DNA from: Chloroflexota bacterium
GTDB lineage: Bacteria; Chloroflexota; Dehalococcoidia; Bin125
DNA length: 64,000 nucleotides
Assembly (NCBI GenBank): GCA_028873865.1
Contig: JAPPNI010000015.1
Coordinates: 147,294-211,293, forward strand
Direction of reading: 5' to 3'
A program made the translations under genes and the position numbers. Below the pieces are notes generated by a model that was not told the DNA's origin, made no database searches, and worked only from the letters and a program-made list of their open reading frames with translations. This document shows, piece by piece, positions 33,701-42,033 of the stretch (the first letter of the stretch is position 1; every line of letters begins with the position of its first letter).

Positions 33701-35109
33701 CCGATGCCGGTGGCCAGCATCTCCACTGTCTCATCAAATGCCGATCGCTCCAGTTCCCCGTATGGCGCGGCTCGGCGCATCATCGCGTAGAGATCGTCTT
33801 CCTGCCACTCCTCCTCCGACGCCGCTTCGGCCACGATCTGCTGCGCCAAAACCTCGATCGGCGCCTTGGGCTGGCAGATGCGGTCGAGGTCGCCGCGCTC
33901 GACCGCCCGCACCATCGCCGCGCACTCGATCAGTTCATCCAGCGCCGTCGGGAACAGCGCGCCGTGCGGAATCAGGCCCAGCGCGTGACCGGAACGTCCG
34001 ACCCGCTGGAGGAAGGTCGCAATCCGCCGCGGAGAGCCAATCTGGCAGACCAGGTCGACCGAGCCAATATCAATCCCCAGTTCCAGCGACGCCGTCGCCA
34101 CCACTGCCTTCAGGTCGCCGCTCTTCAGCCGCTGCTCCATCACGTGACGGCGCTCCTTGGACAGCGAGCCGTGGTGTCCCGAGACGTGCTCCTTGCCCAC
34201 CCGAATGCCGAGCTCGTGCGCCACCCGCTCCGCCAGCGATCGACGGTTGACGAAAATCAGCGTCGTCCGATGCTGCAGAATCAGTTCGGCCAACCGGTCG
34301 TACACCGCGCCCCAGTGTTCGTGCGTCGCCAGCGCCTGCAGCGGTGCGTCGGTGGTCTCAATCCAGAGCTTCAGTTCGCGCCGATGTCCCAGGTCGAGGA
34401 TGCGGCAGGGCAGCGGCCGCGCCGACTCGTCCAGCCCGGTCAGGAACGACGCAATCTCAGTCATCGGCTTCTGCGTCGCCGAGAGGCCGATCCGCGTCGG
34501 CCGCTGTTCGGCGACGTGATCGAGCCGCGCCAGTGTCAGCGACAGGTGCGATCCCCGCTTGTCGCGCACCACGGCGTGAATCTCGTCGACGATCACCGTG
34601 CGCACGGTGCGTAGGATTTCGCGCGAGCGCTTCGCCGTCAGCATCAGGTAGAGCGACTCAGGCGTCGTAATCAGGATCTGCGGCGGCCGCTTCACGATCG
34701 CCTGCCGCTCGGCCTGGGTCGTGTCGCCGGTGCGCAGTCCCATGCGGATGCGGGGCAGCTCGACGCCGCGTTCGTCGGCCAGCTGGCGAATCTCGGTCAG
34801 CGGCTCCTCGAGGTTGCGGCGGATGTCGTTGGAGAGCGCCTTGAGCGGCGAGATGTAAAGAATCCGAACCTCGTCGGGCAGTTCGCCCGACTCGCCTTCG
34901 CGGATCAGCTCATCGATCCCGGCCAGAAACGCGGTCAGCGTCTTGCCCGACCCCGTCGGAGCCGCAATCAGGCAGTCCTCCCCGGTCCGAATCGCGGGCC
35001 AGCCGTCCTCCTGCGCATACGTCGGTTCGCCAAACCGCCCGACGAACCACTCCCGAACCATCGGGTGAAACGCGTCGAGGACGGAGGATGTTGTGGCGGT
35101 CTGGCTCAT
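30778..35109 (-). CDS. lhr: Large helicase-related protein Lhr
   Basis: A 1443-aa superfamily 2 helicase. The N-terminal helicase core has A-P-T-G-S-G-K-T (K57), L-Y-I-S-P-L-K-A-L, T-T-P-E-S-L, D-E-I-H, S-A-T, E-L-G-I-D and Q-R-V-G-R-S-G-H. Winged-helix and Lhr beta-sheet regions follow, then a long C-terminal extension with several winged-helix repeats. Length and order match bacterial Lhr, an RNA:DNA or DNA translocase linked to repair of crosslinks. It is tail to tail with recQ and head to head with the M20 peptidase gene (96 bases between). Large open frames on the opposite strand inside this gene are shadows of its codon bias. Confidence 0.95.
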   Translation of the reverse strand: MSQTATTSSVLDAFHPMVREWFVGRFGEPTYAQEDGWPAIRTGEDCLIAAPTGSGKTLTAFLAGIDELIREGESGELPDEVRILYISPLKALSNDIRRNLEEPLTEIRQLADERGVELPRIRMGLRTGDTTQAERQAIVKRPPQILITTPESLYLMLTAKRSREILRTVRTVIVDEIHAVVRDKRGSHLSLTLARLDHVAEQRPTRIGLSATQKPMTEIASFLTGLDESARPLPCRILDLGHRRELKLWIETTDAPLQALATHEHWGAVYDRLAELILQHRTTLIFVNRRSLAERVAHELGIRVGKEHVSGHHGSLSKERRHVMEQRLKSGDLKAVVATASLELGIDIGSVDLVCQIGSPRRIATFLQRVGRSGHALGLIPHGALFPTALDELIECAAMVRAVERGDLDRICQPKAPIEVLAQQIVAEAASEEEWQEDDLYAMMRRAAPYGELERSAFDETVEMLATGIGEGGGRSNPLLHRDRINGVVKPRRAARMTAILNGGTIPETGDYRVIKEPEGAFIGTVNEDFAIETAAGDIFLLGSTSWKIRRVENKGIVRVEDAHGAPPTIPFWLGEAPGRSIELSAAVGELRREIGRMADDPESASRYLQRECHMQAIAAEQMVEYLAEAQESLQVMPSDTDVVFERFFDEGGGQQLVVHAPFGSGVNRAWGLALRKRFCVRFDFELQAAANEEGILLSLGPTQSFPLEEAFEYLRSDNAEQSLRQAVLYAPFWNTRWRWAATRALAVPRRRGAKEVPPYLQRMIADDLLAAVFPAQVGCQENLAGPLEVPDHPLIAQTMDDCLHEAVDTDALIGVLERIERGEIRLHARDTVTPSGMAQSIININPFGFLDDAPLEERRARAVMTRRTLPNEQRDLGKLDIDAIERVQDEAFPPIRDADELHELLLSVVALRESELSTLSPVLADAGTPLMFAELREDGRAARAEGPEGAVWFAAEHLESIRQLFPDHAVEPGFSVPESALILPADREDARLKLVRGHLEISGPIVAEELSRRCGLSEQDCGYGLAQLEAFGEIMRGQFTPTLGSNDAEEYCDRRLLARIHRYTIARLRAEIEPVTVQHYLRFLLRWQHLTPDTRLSGKAGVRAVIEQLQGFEAPAAAWERELIAPRVADYREAWLDELCLAGDVAWARLTARSARRAPTKTTPIALALRRDFRSLLMAVRQPAPLAAARGRYAPETQPDVAEQLHADGGSASQILRLLEERGALFFDELVDGTRRLATDVEGGLRELVATGLAHADGFQGLRQLIRPNRRSRRPRYGGGGVFIGEGPAGRWAALPPTMEGPTDPIEADELAERVADVLLRRYGVVSRELATSGGRESLTIQWRDVLRALRRLEARGEIRGGRFIQGLLGEQFALPAALDQLRAVRRAAATDEKITVAASDPCNLVGILLPGQKVPARLGAKLTLVDGVPLESAVSGAAAAD

Positions 35110-35205
35110 ATGTTCCGTATCTTAGCGGAGGACCAGGACTCAAGGGCGCTTCGGCTGAGGGTTAACCTGACGAACAGTACGGCTGAAGACGATGGAGACG
35201 TTGAG

Positions 35206-36522
35206 ATGACCACGAACGGCACGATCAACTGGCAACCGGTGTTTGACGAGGCGCTGGATTACTTCGTCAACTATCTGCAGATCGACACGACCAACCCTCC
35301 CGGCAACGAAAAGCCCGCCGCCCGCTGGATGGGCAAGATCCTGTCCGAGGCGGGGATGGAGGTTGAGTATGTCGAGATTCAGCCCAACCGGGAAGCGATC
35401 TTTGCCTGGCTGCGTGGGGACGGCTCCAAGCGGCCGATGATGCTCTGCAACCACCTCGACGTGGTACCGGTCGAGGAGGAGTACTGGACCAAGCCTGCCT
35501 TCGAGGGCTACATCGAGGACGGCAAGATCTACGGCCGCGGCACCGTCGACATGAAGGGCTGCGGGATCATGCATCTGATGACGATGCTGATGCTCAAGCG
35601 CACCGAGGCGCCGCTGACCCGCGACCTCGTCTTCTGCGGCGTGCCCGACGAAGAGGCCGGCTCGGTCTGGGGCATGGAGTGGCTCTGCAAGAATCGTCCC
35701 GACCTGGTCGACGTCGAGTTCGAGCTGTCCGAGGGCGGCTCCGGCTCGACCCAGCTGATGGGCCAGGAAGCGAACATCTTCTCGGTCGCCACCAACGAGA
35801 AGGACATCTGCTGGCTCAAGCTGACCTCGATCGGCACGCCGGGACACGGCTCGCGTCCCCACTACGACAACTCGGCCGTCCACCTCGTCAACGCGCTCCA
35901 GAAACTCGCCGCCTGGGAGCGGCCCGTCACGATCACGCCCTCCACCCAGGTCTGGCTCGACCGGCTAATCGAAGAAGGCCACATCCCGCCAATCAGGGAC
36001 GCCGAAGAGCTGTCCCAGCACGTCGTCGATCATCCCGCCACCCACGCCATGTTCATCAACACGCTCAACGTCACAATGATCAACAGCGGGATCAAGGCCA
36101 ACGTGATCCCGGCCAAGTCCGAGGCCGTCATCGACTGCCGCCTGCTCCCCGGTCAGGACCGCGAAGACTGGCGCCAGCAGGTCATCGACGTGATCGACGA
36201 CGACCGCATCGAGGTCGAGTTCTCCGGCTGGGACCAGGAACAACCAGTCGAAGTCGATTGGGACACCGAGCTCTACCGGACCATCGAAGCGGTCGTCAAC
36301 GACGCCGTCGAGGACGCCACCGTCGTCCCCTCAACCTGCGTCGGCGGCACCGACAACCGCTTCCTCCGCCAGCAGGGAATCCCCGCCTACGGCTTCATCC
36401 CCGTCCTGCTCAGCCCCGAGGAAGCCGCCGGCTTCCACGGCAACGACGAGCACATGACCATCGAAAACTTCAACATGGGCGTCGAACTCACCTACGAAAT
36501 CGTCCGCCGCATGGTGACCTAG
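35206..36522 (+). CDS. M20 family metallopeptidase/deacylase
   Basis: A 438-aa zinc hydrolase of the M20 family (carboxypeptidase G2, ArgE, DapE and acylase relatives). The metal ligands are in place: N-H-L-D-V-V-P, G-R-G-T-V-D-M-K-G, P-D-E-E-A-G (catalytic Glu then ligand Glu), F-E-L-S-E-G-G, and H-G-N-D-E-H-M near the C-terminus. The lid/dimerisation domain lies between about residues 205 and 320. The ATG at 35206 has GGAG 8 bases upstream; the frame is open further back but overlaps lhr. Substrate unknown: an N-acyl amino acid or small peptide. Cytoplasmic, with no signal peptide. Confidence 0.93.
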   Translation: MTTNGTINWQPVFDEALDYFVNYLQIDTTNPPGNEKPAARWMGKILSEAGMEVEYVEIQPNREAIFAWLRGDGSKRPMMLCNHLDVVPVEEEYWTKPAFEGYIEDGKIYGRGTVDMKGCGIMHLMTMLMLKRTEAPLTRDLVFCGVPDEEAGSVWGMEWLCKNRPDLVDVEFELSEGGSGSTQLMGQEANIFSVATNEKDICWLKLTSIGTPGHGSRPHYDNSAVHLVNALQKLAAWERPVTITPSTQVWLDRLIEEGHIPPIRDAEELSQHVVDHPATHAMFINTLNVTMINSGIKANVIPAKSEAVIDCRLLPGQDREDWRQQVIDVIDDDRIEVEFSGWDQEQPVEVDWDTELYRTIEAVVNDAVEDATVVPSTCVGGTDNRFLRQQGIPAYGFIPVLLSPEEAAGFHGNDEHMTIENFNMGVELTYEIVRRMVT

Positions 36523-36553
36523 CGAAGACTCCCGACGGGGGAGCTGTTTGGCT

Positions 36554-37225
36554 CTACTGCAACTTGGAGTATGGCAGCGGATTAAGGAAGTACAGCTCCT
36601 CCTCCGGCGCATGCTCGCGCAGCGGACCGATGATCTCCTTCAGCGGATCGCCGGCCCGATACTCCATCATCCCGCTCGGACCGCCGGGCATGATCCACAG
36701 GTCGGTCAACTCGCCCGTGCGACCGATCCGCGAGGCGTAGGCCGTGACGAGCTGTAGAGCCCCCGCGCTGTCCATCGTGTCGACCAGTCCGCCGATCGTC
36801 TTGATCGCGGGCAGCAGCCCGCCGCCCGCCGTCTGCAGCACGGCCAGCATGTACTGACGCGGCTGGTCCGGGTCAGCGTCCAACGCCGCCTGCAGACGTT
36901 CCTCCGTGCCGTACGAGACCGTGTTGGCGAACTTCGTGATCTCCTCGATCTCGACCTCGCCCCGCAGCTTCTCCACCGCCGACCAGAGTGCTGTGTCCTG
37001 CCCCAGCGACGCCAGGCACTCCTCGGCGTGCGCCATGCTCTCGTAGCGGTGGATCGACAGGTCCCAGCCCATCTCGCCGCCGGTCACCTTCCACGCGCCG
37101 AGCAGATCGATGCCATGCCGTTCCATCGCCGGCGCGACGGTGTCGGCGTAGAAGTCGACGAACAGGTCGAAAGCGGTATTGGTGATCGGCTTGATCCGGT
37201 GTCGGACTTCAAGGAATACGGCCAT
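36554..37225 (-). CDS. NIPSNAP family protein
   Basis: A 223-aa protein made of two ferredoxin-like (dimeric alpha+beta-barrel) halves typical of NIPSNAP proteins: F-L-E-V-R-H-R-I-K-P at the start, W-K-V-T-G-G-E-M-G-W-D-L-S-I-H-R-Y in half 1, and L-T-D-L-W-I-M-P-G-G in half 2. Function is unknown in bacteria; relatives sit near LLM oxidoreductases and hydrolases, as here. AGGAGA lies 8 bases before the ATG. It follows the LLM gene on the same strand by 37 bases, so the two are probably co-transcribed. It is convergent with the M20 gene. Confidence 0.78.
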   Translation of the reverse strand: MAVFLEVRHRIKPITNTAFDLFVDFYADTVAPAMERHGIDLLGAWKVTGGEMGWDLSIHRYESMAHAEECLASLGQDTALWSAVEKLRGEVEIEEITKFANTVSYGTEERLQAALDADPDQPRQYMLAVLQTAGGGLLPAIKTIGGLVDTMDSAGALQLVTAYASRIGRTGELTDLWIMPGGPSGMMEYRAGDPLKEIIGPLREHAPEEELYFLNPLPYSKLQ

Positions 37226-37262
37226 GGTGTTCTCCTGAACTGGTGGTTGAATAGCCCGAAGG

Positions 37263-38165
37263 CTAGAGGTTGGGAGTCAGCGCCGCGATGAACTCCCGCG
37301 TCCGCTGGCGCTCCTCGGCGTTCGCTCCCTCAAACGCGGCATAGAAGTCGGTCACGCCGACATCCCGCCAGCGCAGCAGCTCCCGCTCGACCTCCTCCTC
37401 GCTGCCCACGATCGACACCCCCGCCGGATCGTCCGCGCCCGAGCCCTCGATCACGCGTTGGTAAGACGGAAGCGTGTTGTACATCGCGTACGCCTTCGAG
37501 ATGCGCTCACGCGCGCCAACCGGATCGGCGGTGATCGAGATCGGCACCCCGGCGATGATCCGCGGATCGGACCTGCCGGCGTCCTGGGCCGCGCCGCCCA
37601 TCTCGGGAATCACGACATCCTCAATCCACTGCGGGCCGGCCAGCCACAGCGCGGTCCCGTCGGCCAATCGCCCGGTGACGCGTAGCATCTGAGGGCCGAG
37701 CGCCGCGACCACGACCGACGGCGCCTCACAGTCCGGCAGTTCCAGTTTCGAGTGAACCTGAAACTCCTCCCCCTCGTAGTCAACCTGCTCCCCGCGCATC
37801 AGCGGTTGCAGGACCTCGAGGTACTCGCGCATATGCCGGACGACCTTGCTGAAATCCAGCCCCCACGAGTCGCGGATCACGACCTCGTGCGACAGCCCCA
37901 GCCCCAGCGTGAACCGTCCGCCGCAGGCCGCGTTTGTCGCCAGCGCCTGCTGCGCCATCGCCACTGGATGCCTCGTGTACGTGGGAATCACGTAGGTGCC
38001 CAGCTCGATCGAACTGGTCTCGCCGCCGGCCAGCGCCAGCACGGTCATCGCGTCATGCCCGACTGACGGTAGAAACGCTCCGGCGAAGCCGTCGGCCTCC
38101 AACTGTCGGATCGCGTCGAGCTTGCCCGCCATCGTCGAGGCGAGCGGAGGAGAGAGAATGCGCAT
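37263..38165 (-). CDS. LLM class F420-dependent oxidoreductase (1 of 4)
   Basis: A 300-aa TIM-barrel protein of the luciferase-like family. Landmarks: F-L-P-S-V-G-H-D-A-M-T-V-L-A-L-A near residue 35, L-G-T-Y-V-I-P-T-Y-T-R-H-P-V-A-M-A-Q-Q-A-L near 60-80, G-R-F-T-L-G-L-G-L-S, and M-R-E-Y-L-E-V-L-Q-P-L. The T-R-H-P segment and R-F-T-L-G-L-G fit F420-dependent members such as Mer-type reductases more than FMN luciferases. Start taken as the ATG at 38165; a TTG four codons upstream is possible. Divergent from the HSL-type hydrolase gene, 95 bases apart. Confidence 0.88.
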   Translation of the reverse strand: MRILSPPLASTMAGKLDAIRQLEADGFAGAFLPSVGHDAMTVLALAGGETSSIELGTYVIPTYTRHPVAMAQQALATNAACGGRFTLGLGLSHEVVIRDSWGLDFSKVVRHMREYLEVLQPLMRGEQVDYEGEEFQVHSKLELPDCEAPSVVVAALGPQMLRVTGRLADGTALWLAGPQWIEDVVIPEMGGAAQDAGRSDPRIIAGVPISITADPVGARERISKAYAMYNTLPSYQRVIEGSGADDPAGVSIVGSEEEVERELLRWRDVGVTDFYAAFEGANAEERQRTREFIAALTPNL

Positions 38166-38260
38166 CGGCAAGTCCAATCTGGCGTTCTACGCAGTATCGC
38201 CGACGCAAGTCGCTATCTTGCCTTCGCAACTCCGATCCCAGCAGAAATGGACAGGCAATC

Positions 38261-39160
38261 ATGGCATCAGCAGAACTACAGAAGGTCCTCGGACTCCTCG
38301 CGGAACGCCCGCTCGGCGAAGGCAACCCCACCCTCGACGAGATGCGCGCCGGCATGGAGGCCAGTTCATTCCCGACGACCGAGGCCGCGACCGTCACGCC
38401 GGTCAGCGCCAACGGCGTGCCCGGCGAGTGGGTCACGGTCCCTGAGTCCGACCCCAACCGACGCCTGCTCTACGTCCACGGAGGCGGCTACGTCATCGGC
38501 TCGCCGATCACCCACCGACGCCTCTGCGAGGACATCGCTCGCGCCGGCGCTTGCTCGGTGCTCAACCTCGACTATCGGCTCGCGCCCGAGAACCCGTTCC
38601 CGGCCGCCGTCGAAGACGCCATCGAGGGCCTCAAGTTCATCCAGGCCAACGGACCCGACGGCGAGTCCACGGCCCAGTCCACGTTCGTCGCCGGCGACTC
38701 GGCCGGCGGCGGTCTGACGATCGCGACCCTGCTCGCCGCGCGCGAACAGGGAGTCGATCAGCCCAACGCCGCGATCGGCATCTCCGCCTGGACCGACCTC
38801 GCCATCACCGGCGAAACGATTCAGACCCGAGCCGAGGCCGACCCGTTGATCACGGACGCGTCGATGGTCGAGGGCATGGCTTCTCAGTATCTGGGCGACG
38901 CGGACGCAGACAACCCGCTCGCCTCGCCGCTCTACGCCGACTACGCCGGGCTGCCCCCGCTGCTACTCCAGGTCGGCGACGCTGAAGTCTTGCTCAGCGA
39001 CACGACTCGCGTGACCGAAAAGGCCCGCGCCGCCGGCGTCGACGTGGTCGAGGAAGTCTGGGACGAGATGTTCCACGTCTGGCACCAGTTCGCGCCGATG
39101 CTGCCCGAGGGCCAGGAAGCCGTCAACCGCATCGGCGAATTCATCAACCAGCACGCCTAG
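38261..39160 (+). CDS. HSL-type alpha/beta hydrolase, tandem copy 1
   Basis: A 299-aa serine hydrolase of the hormone-sensitive lipase (family IV) group. It has the oxyanion motif H73-G-G-G-Y, the nucleophile elbow G-D-S147-A-G-G, D-Y-R-L-A-P-E-N-P-F-P-A-A, and a C-terminal F-H-V-W that carries the catalytic His. Likely an esterase for short acyl esters or a related amidase. The ATG at 38261 begins the protein-like region; the frame is open upstream but overlaps the LLM gene on the other strand. Followed after 36 bases by a close paralogue. Confidence 0.92.
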   Translation: MASAELQKVLGLLAERPLGEGNPTLDEMRAGMEASSFPTTEAATVTPVSANGVPGEWVTVPESDPNRRLLYVHGGGYVIGSPITHRRLCEDIARAGACSVLNLDYRLAPENPFPAAVEDAIEGLKFIQANGPDGESTAQSTFVAGDSAGGGLTIATLLAAREQGVDQPNAAIGISAWTDLAITGETIQTRAEADPLITDASMVEGMASQYLGDADADNPLASPLYADYAGLPPLLLQVGDAEVLLSDTTRVTEKARAAGVDVVEEVWDEMFHVWHQFAPMLPEGQEAVNRIGEFINQHA

Positions 39161-39196
39161 CCCAATCCCGCCGAGCTGATTTCAGGGGACATCAAC

Positions 39197-40117
39197 ATGC
39201 CATCCCAGGAGTACTACCAGGTCGTCGAAGCGATGCAGGCTCAGGCGGCCAGCATGATTGAGGGCGAGCTCAGCGTCGAGCAGCAGCGCGCCGCGATGGA
39301 AGAGGGCTTCAGCTTCCCGCTCCAGGACGACATCTCGCTCACGGCGGCTGACGTCAACGGCGTGCTCGGCGAGTGGACGGTGTTGCCCGAGTCCGACCCC
39401 AATCGCCGCCTGCTCTACGTCCACGGCGGCGGCTACGTGCTCGGTTCCATCGGCACGCACCGTCGCCTGGTCGCCGATATCTGTCGCGCCTCGGGCTGCG
39501 TCGCGCTCAACCTCGGCTATCGCCTGGCCCCGGAGCACCCCTACCCGGCCGCCGTCGACGACGCCATCGCCGGCTTGGAGTACATCTGGGCCAACGGACC
39601 GGTTGAGCTGGGCGAGGCCAGCGCCGTGTTTGTCGGCGGCGACTCGGCCGGCGGCGGCCTGATGCTGGCCACGCTGCTCGCCGCGCGCGAACGCGGCGTC
39701 CGTATGCCCACCGGCGGGATCGGCCTCTCTCCCTGGGCCGACCTCGCCGCCGGACCGGAAGAACTGTCGGCCTTCGGACTCGAAGACCCGACCATTCCCG
39801 ACAACACCGTCGCCATCACGGCCTCGCAAGGCTGGGCCGCCATGTACGCCGGCGATGCGGACCGCAGAGATCCATTGCTCTCCCCGGTCTTCGCCGACTA
39901 CGACGGCATCTCCCCCCTGCTCCTCCAGGCCGGAGCCGTCGAAATGATCTGCCGAGACACCGAGCGGGTCGCCGCCAGGGCCCGCGAGGCCGGCGTCGAG
40001 GTCGTCGAAGAAATCTGGGACGACATGTTCCACGTCTGGCAAGGCTTCGCCCCCATGCTCCCCGAAGGCCAGCAAGCCATCGACCACATCGGAGACTGGA
40101 TCCGCAGCCACTCCTAA
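39197..40117 (+). CDS. HSL-type alpha/beta hydrolase, tandem copy 2
   Basis: A 306-aa paralogue of the preceding esterase: V-P/L-P-E-S-D-P-N-R-R-L-L-Y-V-H-G-G-G-Y-V runs through both proteins almost unchanged. This copy has G-D-S-A-G-G-G, Y-R-L-A-P-E-H-P-Y-P-A-A, and F-H-V-W-Q-G-F-A-P-M-L-P-E-G-Q at the C-terminus, a block also shared. The N-terminal ~45 residues differ, which may set a different substrate pocket. It ends 4 bases into the convergent DUF488 gene. Confidence 0.92.
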   Translation: MPSQEYYQVVEAMQAQAASMIEGELSVEQQRAAMEEGFSFPLQDDISLTAADVNGVLGEWTVLPESDPNRRLLYVHGGGYVLGSIGTHRRLVADICRASGCVALNLGYRLAPEHPYPAAVDDAIAGLEYIWANGPVELGEASAVFVGGDSAGGGLMLATLLAARERGVRMPTGGIGLSPWADLAAGPEELSAFGLEDPTIPDNTVAITASQGWAAMYAGDADRRDPLLSPVFADYDGISPLLLQAGAVEMICRDTERVAARAREAGVEVVEEIWDDMFHVWQGFAPMLPEGQQAIDHIGDWIRSHS

Positions 40118-40563
40118 AGGTGGACAATCTCCACGTCGCCCCAGTGCCCCTGCAGATACTCCGCAGCCAGACGCCGATGGCATCGCTCCGGCGTGTCCTC
40201 ACTGCAAAGCAGCACACCGTCGTCAAAGAGCCCACGATCCAGCTCGCGCTCGACCCCGCGTTCCGAGAGCAGGTCGAGATAGCGCTCGCCATACTCGTCC
40301 CACGTCATATCACCGGCCCGATAGCTCGTAAACAACTCCTCGGACGGCGCCAGAGCCGGGAGATGGACATAATCCATGCCGCACAGGCGTCGAAGCAGGA
40401 ATTGAAAGTCGCCGTCTGACTTCGAAACTTTGGCAAACCCCGACAACTGCGATGACGGTCTCAACCGCACATCGATCACGTGCGTCGCCCCGCTCGGCCC
40501 CAGCAACTCATCAAAGAACTCGCGCGCCGACTTCCGGGTAAAGCCGATCGTGTACAGCTTCAT
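40114..40563 (-). CDS. DUF488 family protein
   Basis: A 149-aa DUF488 protein: Y-T-I-G-F-T-R-K-S-A-R-E-F-F at the start, V-I-D-V-R-L-R-P-S-S-Q, Y-V-H-L-P-A-L-A-P-S, and the conserved end L-L-C-S-E-D-T-P-E-R-C-H-R-R-L. The C-x-E-x(5)-C-H-R pattern is the family hallmark and looks like a small active or metal site. The biochemical role is unknown. It follows the CoA-transferase gene by 20 bases on the same strand, so the two are probably co-transcribed. Confidence 0.9.
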   Translation of the reverse strand: MKLYTIGFTRKSAREFFDELLGPSGATHVIDVRLRPSSQLSGFAKVSKSDGDFQFLLRRLCGMDYVHLPALAPSEELFTSYRAGDMTWDEYGERYLDLLSERGVERELDRGLFDDGVLLCSEDTPERCHRRLAAEYLQGHWGDVEIVHL

Positions 40564-40583
40564 CGGCCAACCGACGCCTCCGG

Positions 40584-41945
40584 CTACGGATAGAACAGCT
40601 TCTGCGCCGCCTTGCGCAACTCCCCGCGGAAGTCCGGATGCGCCACCGATATCAACTCCTCCGCCCTCGCCCGAACCGTCTTACCCAGCAGCCGCGCGAT
40701 CCCGTACTCCGTCACGACCGTATCCGCGATGTCGCGAGGCACCGTCACGATCTGCCCCGGATCGAACTGCGCCATGATCGTCGAGATCGTCCCGTCGCGG
40801 CTCGTCGAGGGCAGCACCGTCACCGAGCGCCCCTTGGGCGCGAGATAAGCCCCCAGCGCAAACGCCAGGTGTCCGCCGACCCCCGCATACACGCGCGGAC
40901 CGATCGTATGCACCCCAAGCTGACCCGTCAGGTCCGCCGTCAACGCCCCGTTGATCGCCACGATGTTGTCATTCCGCGCAATCTGCCGAGGGTCAAGCAG
41001 GTACTCAATCGAATACGTCTCAAACGCAGGATTCCGATGCACCGTGGCGATCTCGTCCGGCGTGTTGCCGATCACGGTGGCAACGAACTTGTCTGGATGC
41101 GTCTTCGAGTACTTCCCGGTGATAATCCCCCGCTCAACCAGCGGAACCAGACCCTCGGTCGTCAGCTCCGCGAAATAAGACAGATTCTCCCGCTCATCGA
41201 ACGCCCCCAGACGCGCCAGCGCGCCCGAGTGCGAGCCCACCCCAACCTGGATCGTGTCCCCGTCCTGCACGAGCTGCGACACGTAGTGCGTCAGGCCCAG
41301 ATCGACCTGGTTCGGCTCCGGAAACTCAAGATTCACCATCACCGGCGTATCGGCCGGCACGAAACAGTCGATCTCCGAGACGTGCAGCCACGAATCGCCG
41401 AACGTCTCCACCACGTTCTCATTGACCTCCGCGATCACCCTCTTCGCCCGCTTCGCCGACGTCACGCCGTCCCAGACCGAGCTGCCCAGCGAGACGAAGC
41501 CCGCCTCGTTCGGCGGTGTGCAGCGAATCTGCAGCACGTCGATCGGCCAGGCCTCGTCCTCGCGACCCGCGTCCCAGGCCTTGTGAATCCCGACCAGCCA
41601 GTACGGGTGGTAGTCGGCAATACCGGCATTGACCGCATCGCGATCAAACAGCGTCCCGAACTGCGGCGCAACGCTGAACGCCGACATCATTTCTTCCGTG
41701 AACCAGCCCGCGTCCGGCACGACGATGCCCCGCACCTCAACGCCTTCCAGCTCGTCGCTCCGAGCCACCAGCGCCTGCAGGATCGGCAGCGACGCATGCC
41801 CCGGCGGAATCCACAGATGGTCGCCCGAGTTGAACATCGCCGCCGCCATCTCCGGCGTGCCCAACCGCTCGGCGTACACGTCGCGCCAGTTGATCGTCGG
41901 ATCGAAGCGGCTCGTCCGCCGCTCCACGTACGGGGATGTGGTCAT
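40584..41945 (-). CDS. Acetyl-CoA hydrolase/CoA-transferase family protein
   Basis: A 453-aa family I-type CoA-transferase of the acetyl-CoA hydrolase/4-hydroxybutyrate CoA-transferase group. The candidate catalytic Glu is in V-I-A-E-V-N-E-N. Other family blocks are C-T-P-P-N-E-A-G-F-V-S-L-G, G-V-G-S-H-S-G-A-L, I-N-G-A-L-T-A-D-L-T-G-Q and G-G-H-L-A-F-A-L-G. It would move CoA between acyl-CoAs and free acids, fitting the acyl-CoA dehydrogenase and crotonase genes elsewhere in the window. Start ATG at 41945; an in-frame GTG at 41960 is possible. Divergent from the LLM gene, 88 bases apart. Confidence 0.88.
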   Translation of the reverse strand: MTTSPYVERRTSRFDPTINWRDVYAERLGTPEMAAAMFNSGDHLWIPPGHASLPILQALVARSDELEGVEVRGIVVPDAGWFTEEMMSAFSVAPQFGTLFDRDAVNAGIADYHPYWLVGIHKAWDAGREDEAWPIDVLQIRCTPPNEAGFVSLGSSVWDGVTSAKRAKRVIAEVNENVVETFGDSWLHVSEIDCFVPADTPVMVNLEFPEPNQVDLGLTHYVSQLVQDGDTIQVGVGSHSGALARLGAFDERENLSYFAELTTEGLVPLVERGIITGKYSKTHPDKFVATVIGNTPDEIATVHRNPAFETYSIEYLLDPRQIARNDNIVAINGALTADLTGQLGVHTIGPRVYAGVGGHLAFALGAYLAPKGRSVTVLPSTSRDGTISTIMAQFDPGQIVTVPRDIADTVVTEYGIARLLGKTVRARAEELISVAHPDFRGELRKAAQKLFYP

Positions 41946-42033
41946 CGTGCTGCCTGCCACTCAATCCTGCCGCCGGTAGTTACACTCGCGATCAAGGTAA
42001 CGCCGACACACCCGATGGCGAATGGGGGACGAC

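Noticed and set aside
32113..34614. Long plus-strand open frames inside the lhr gene
   Set aside because: Arg/Gln/His-rich products with no motif, antisense to a clear helicase. They are shadows of high-GC codon bias.
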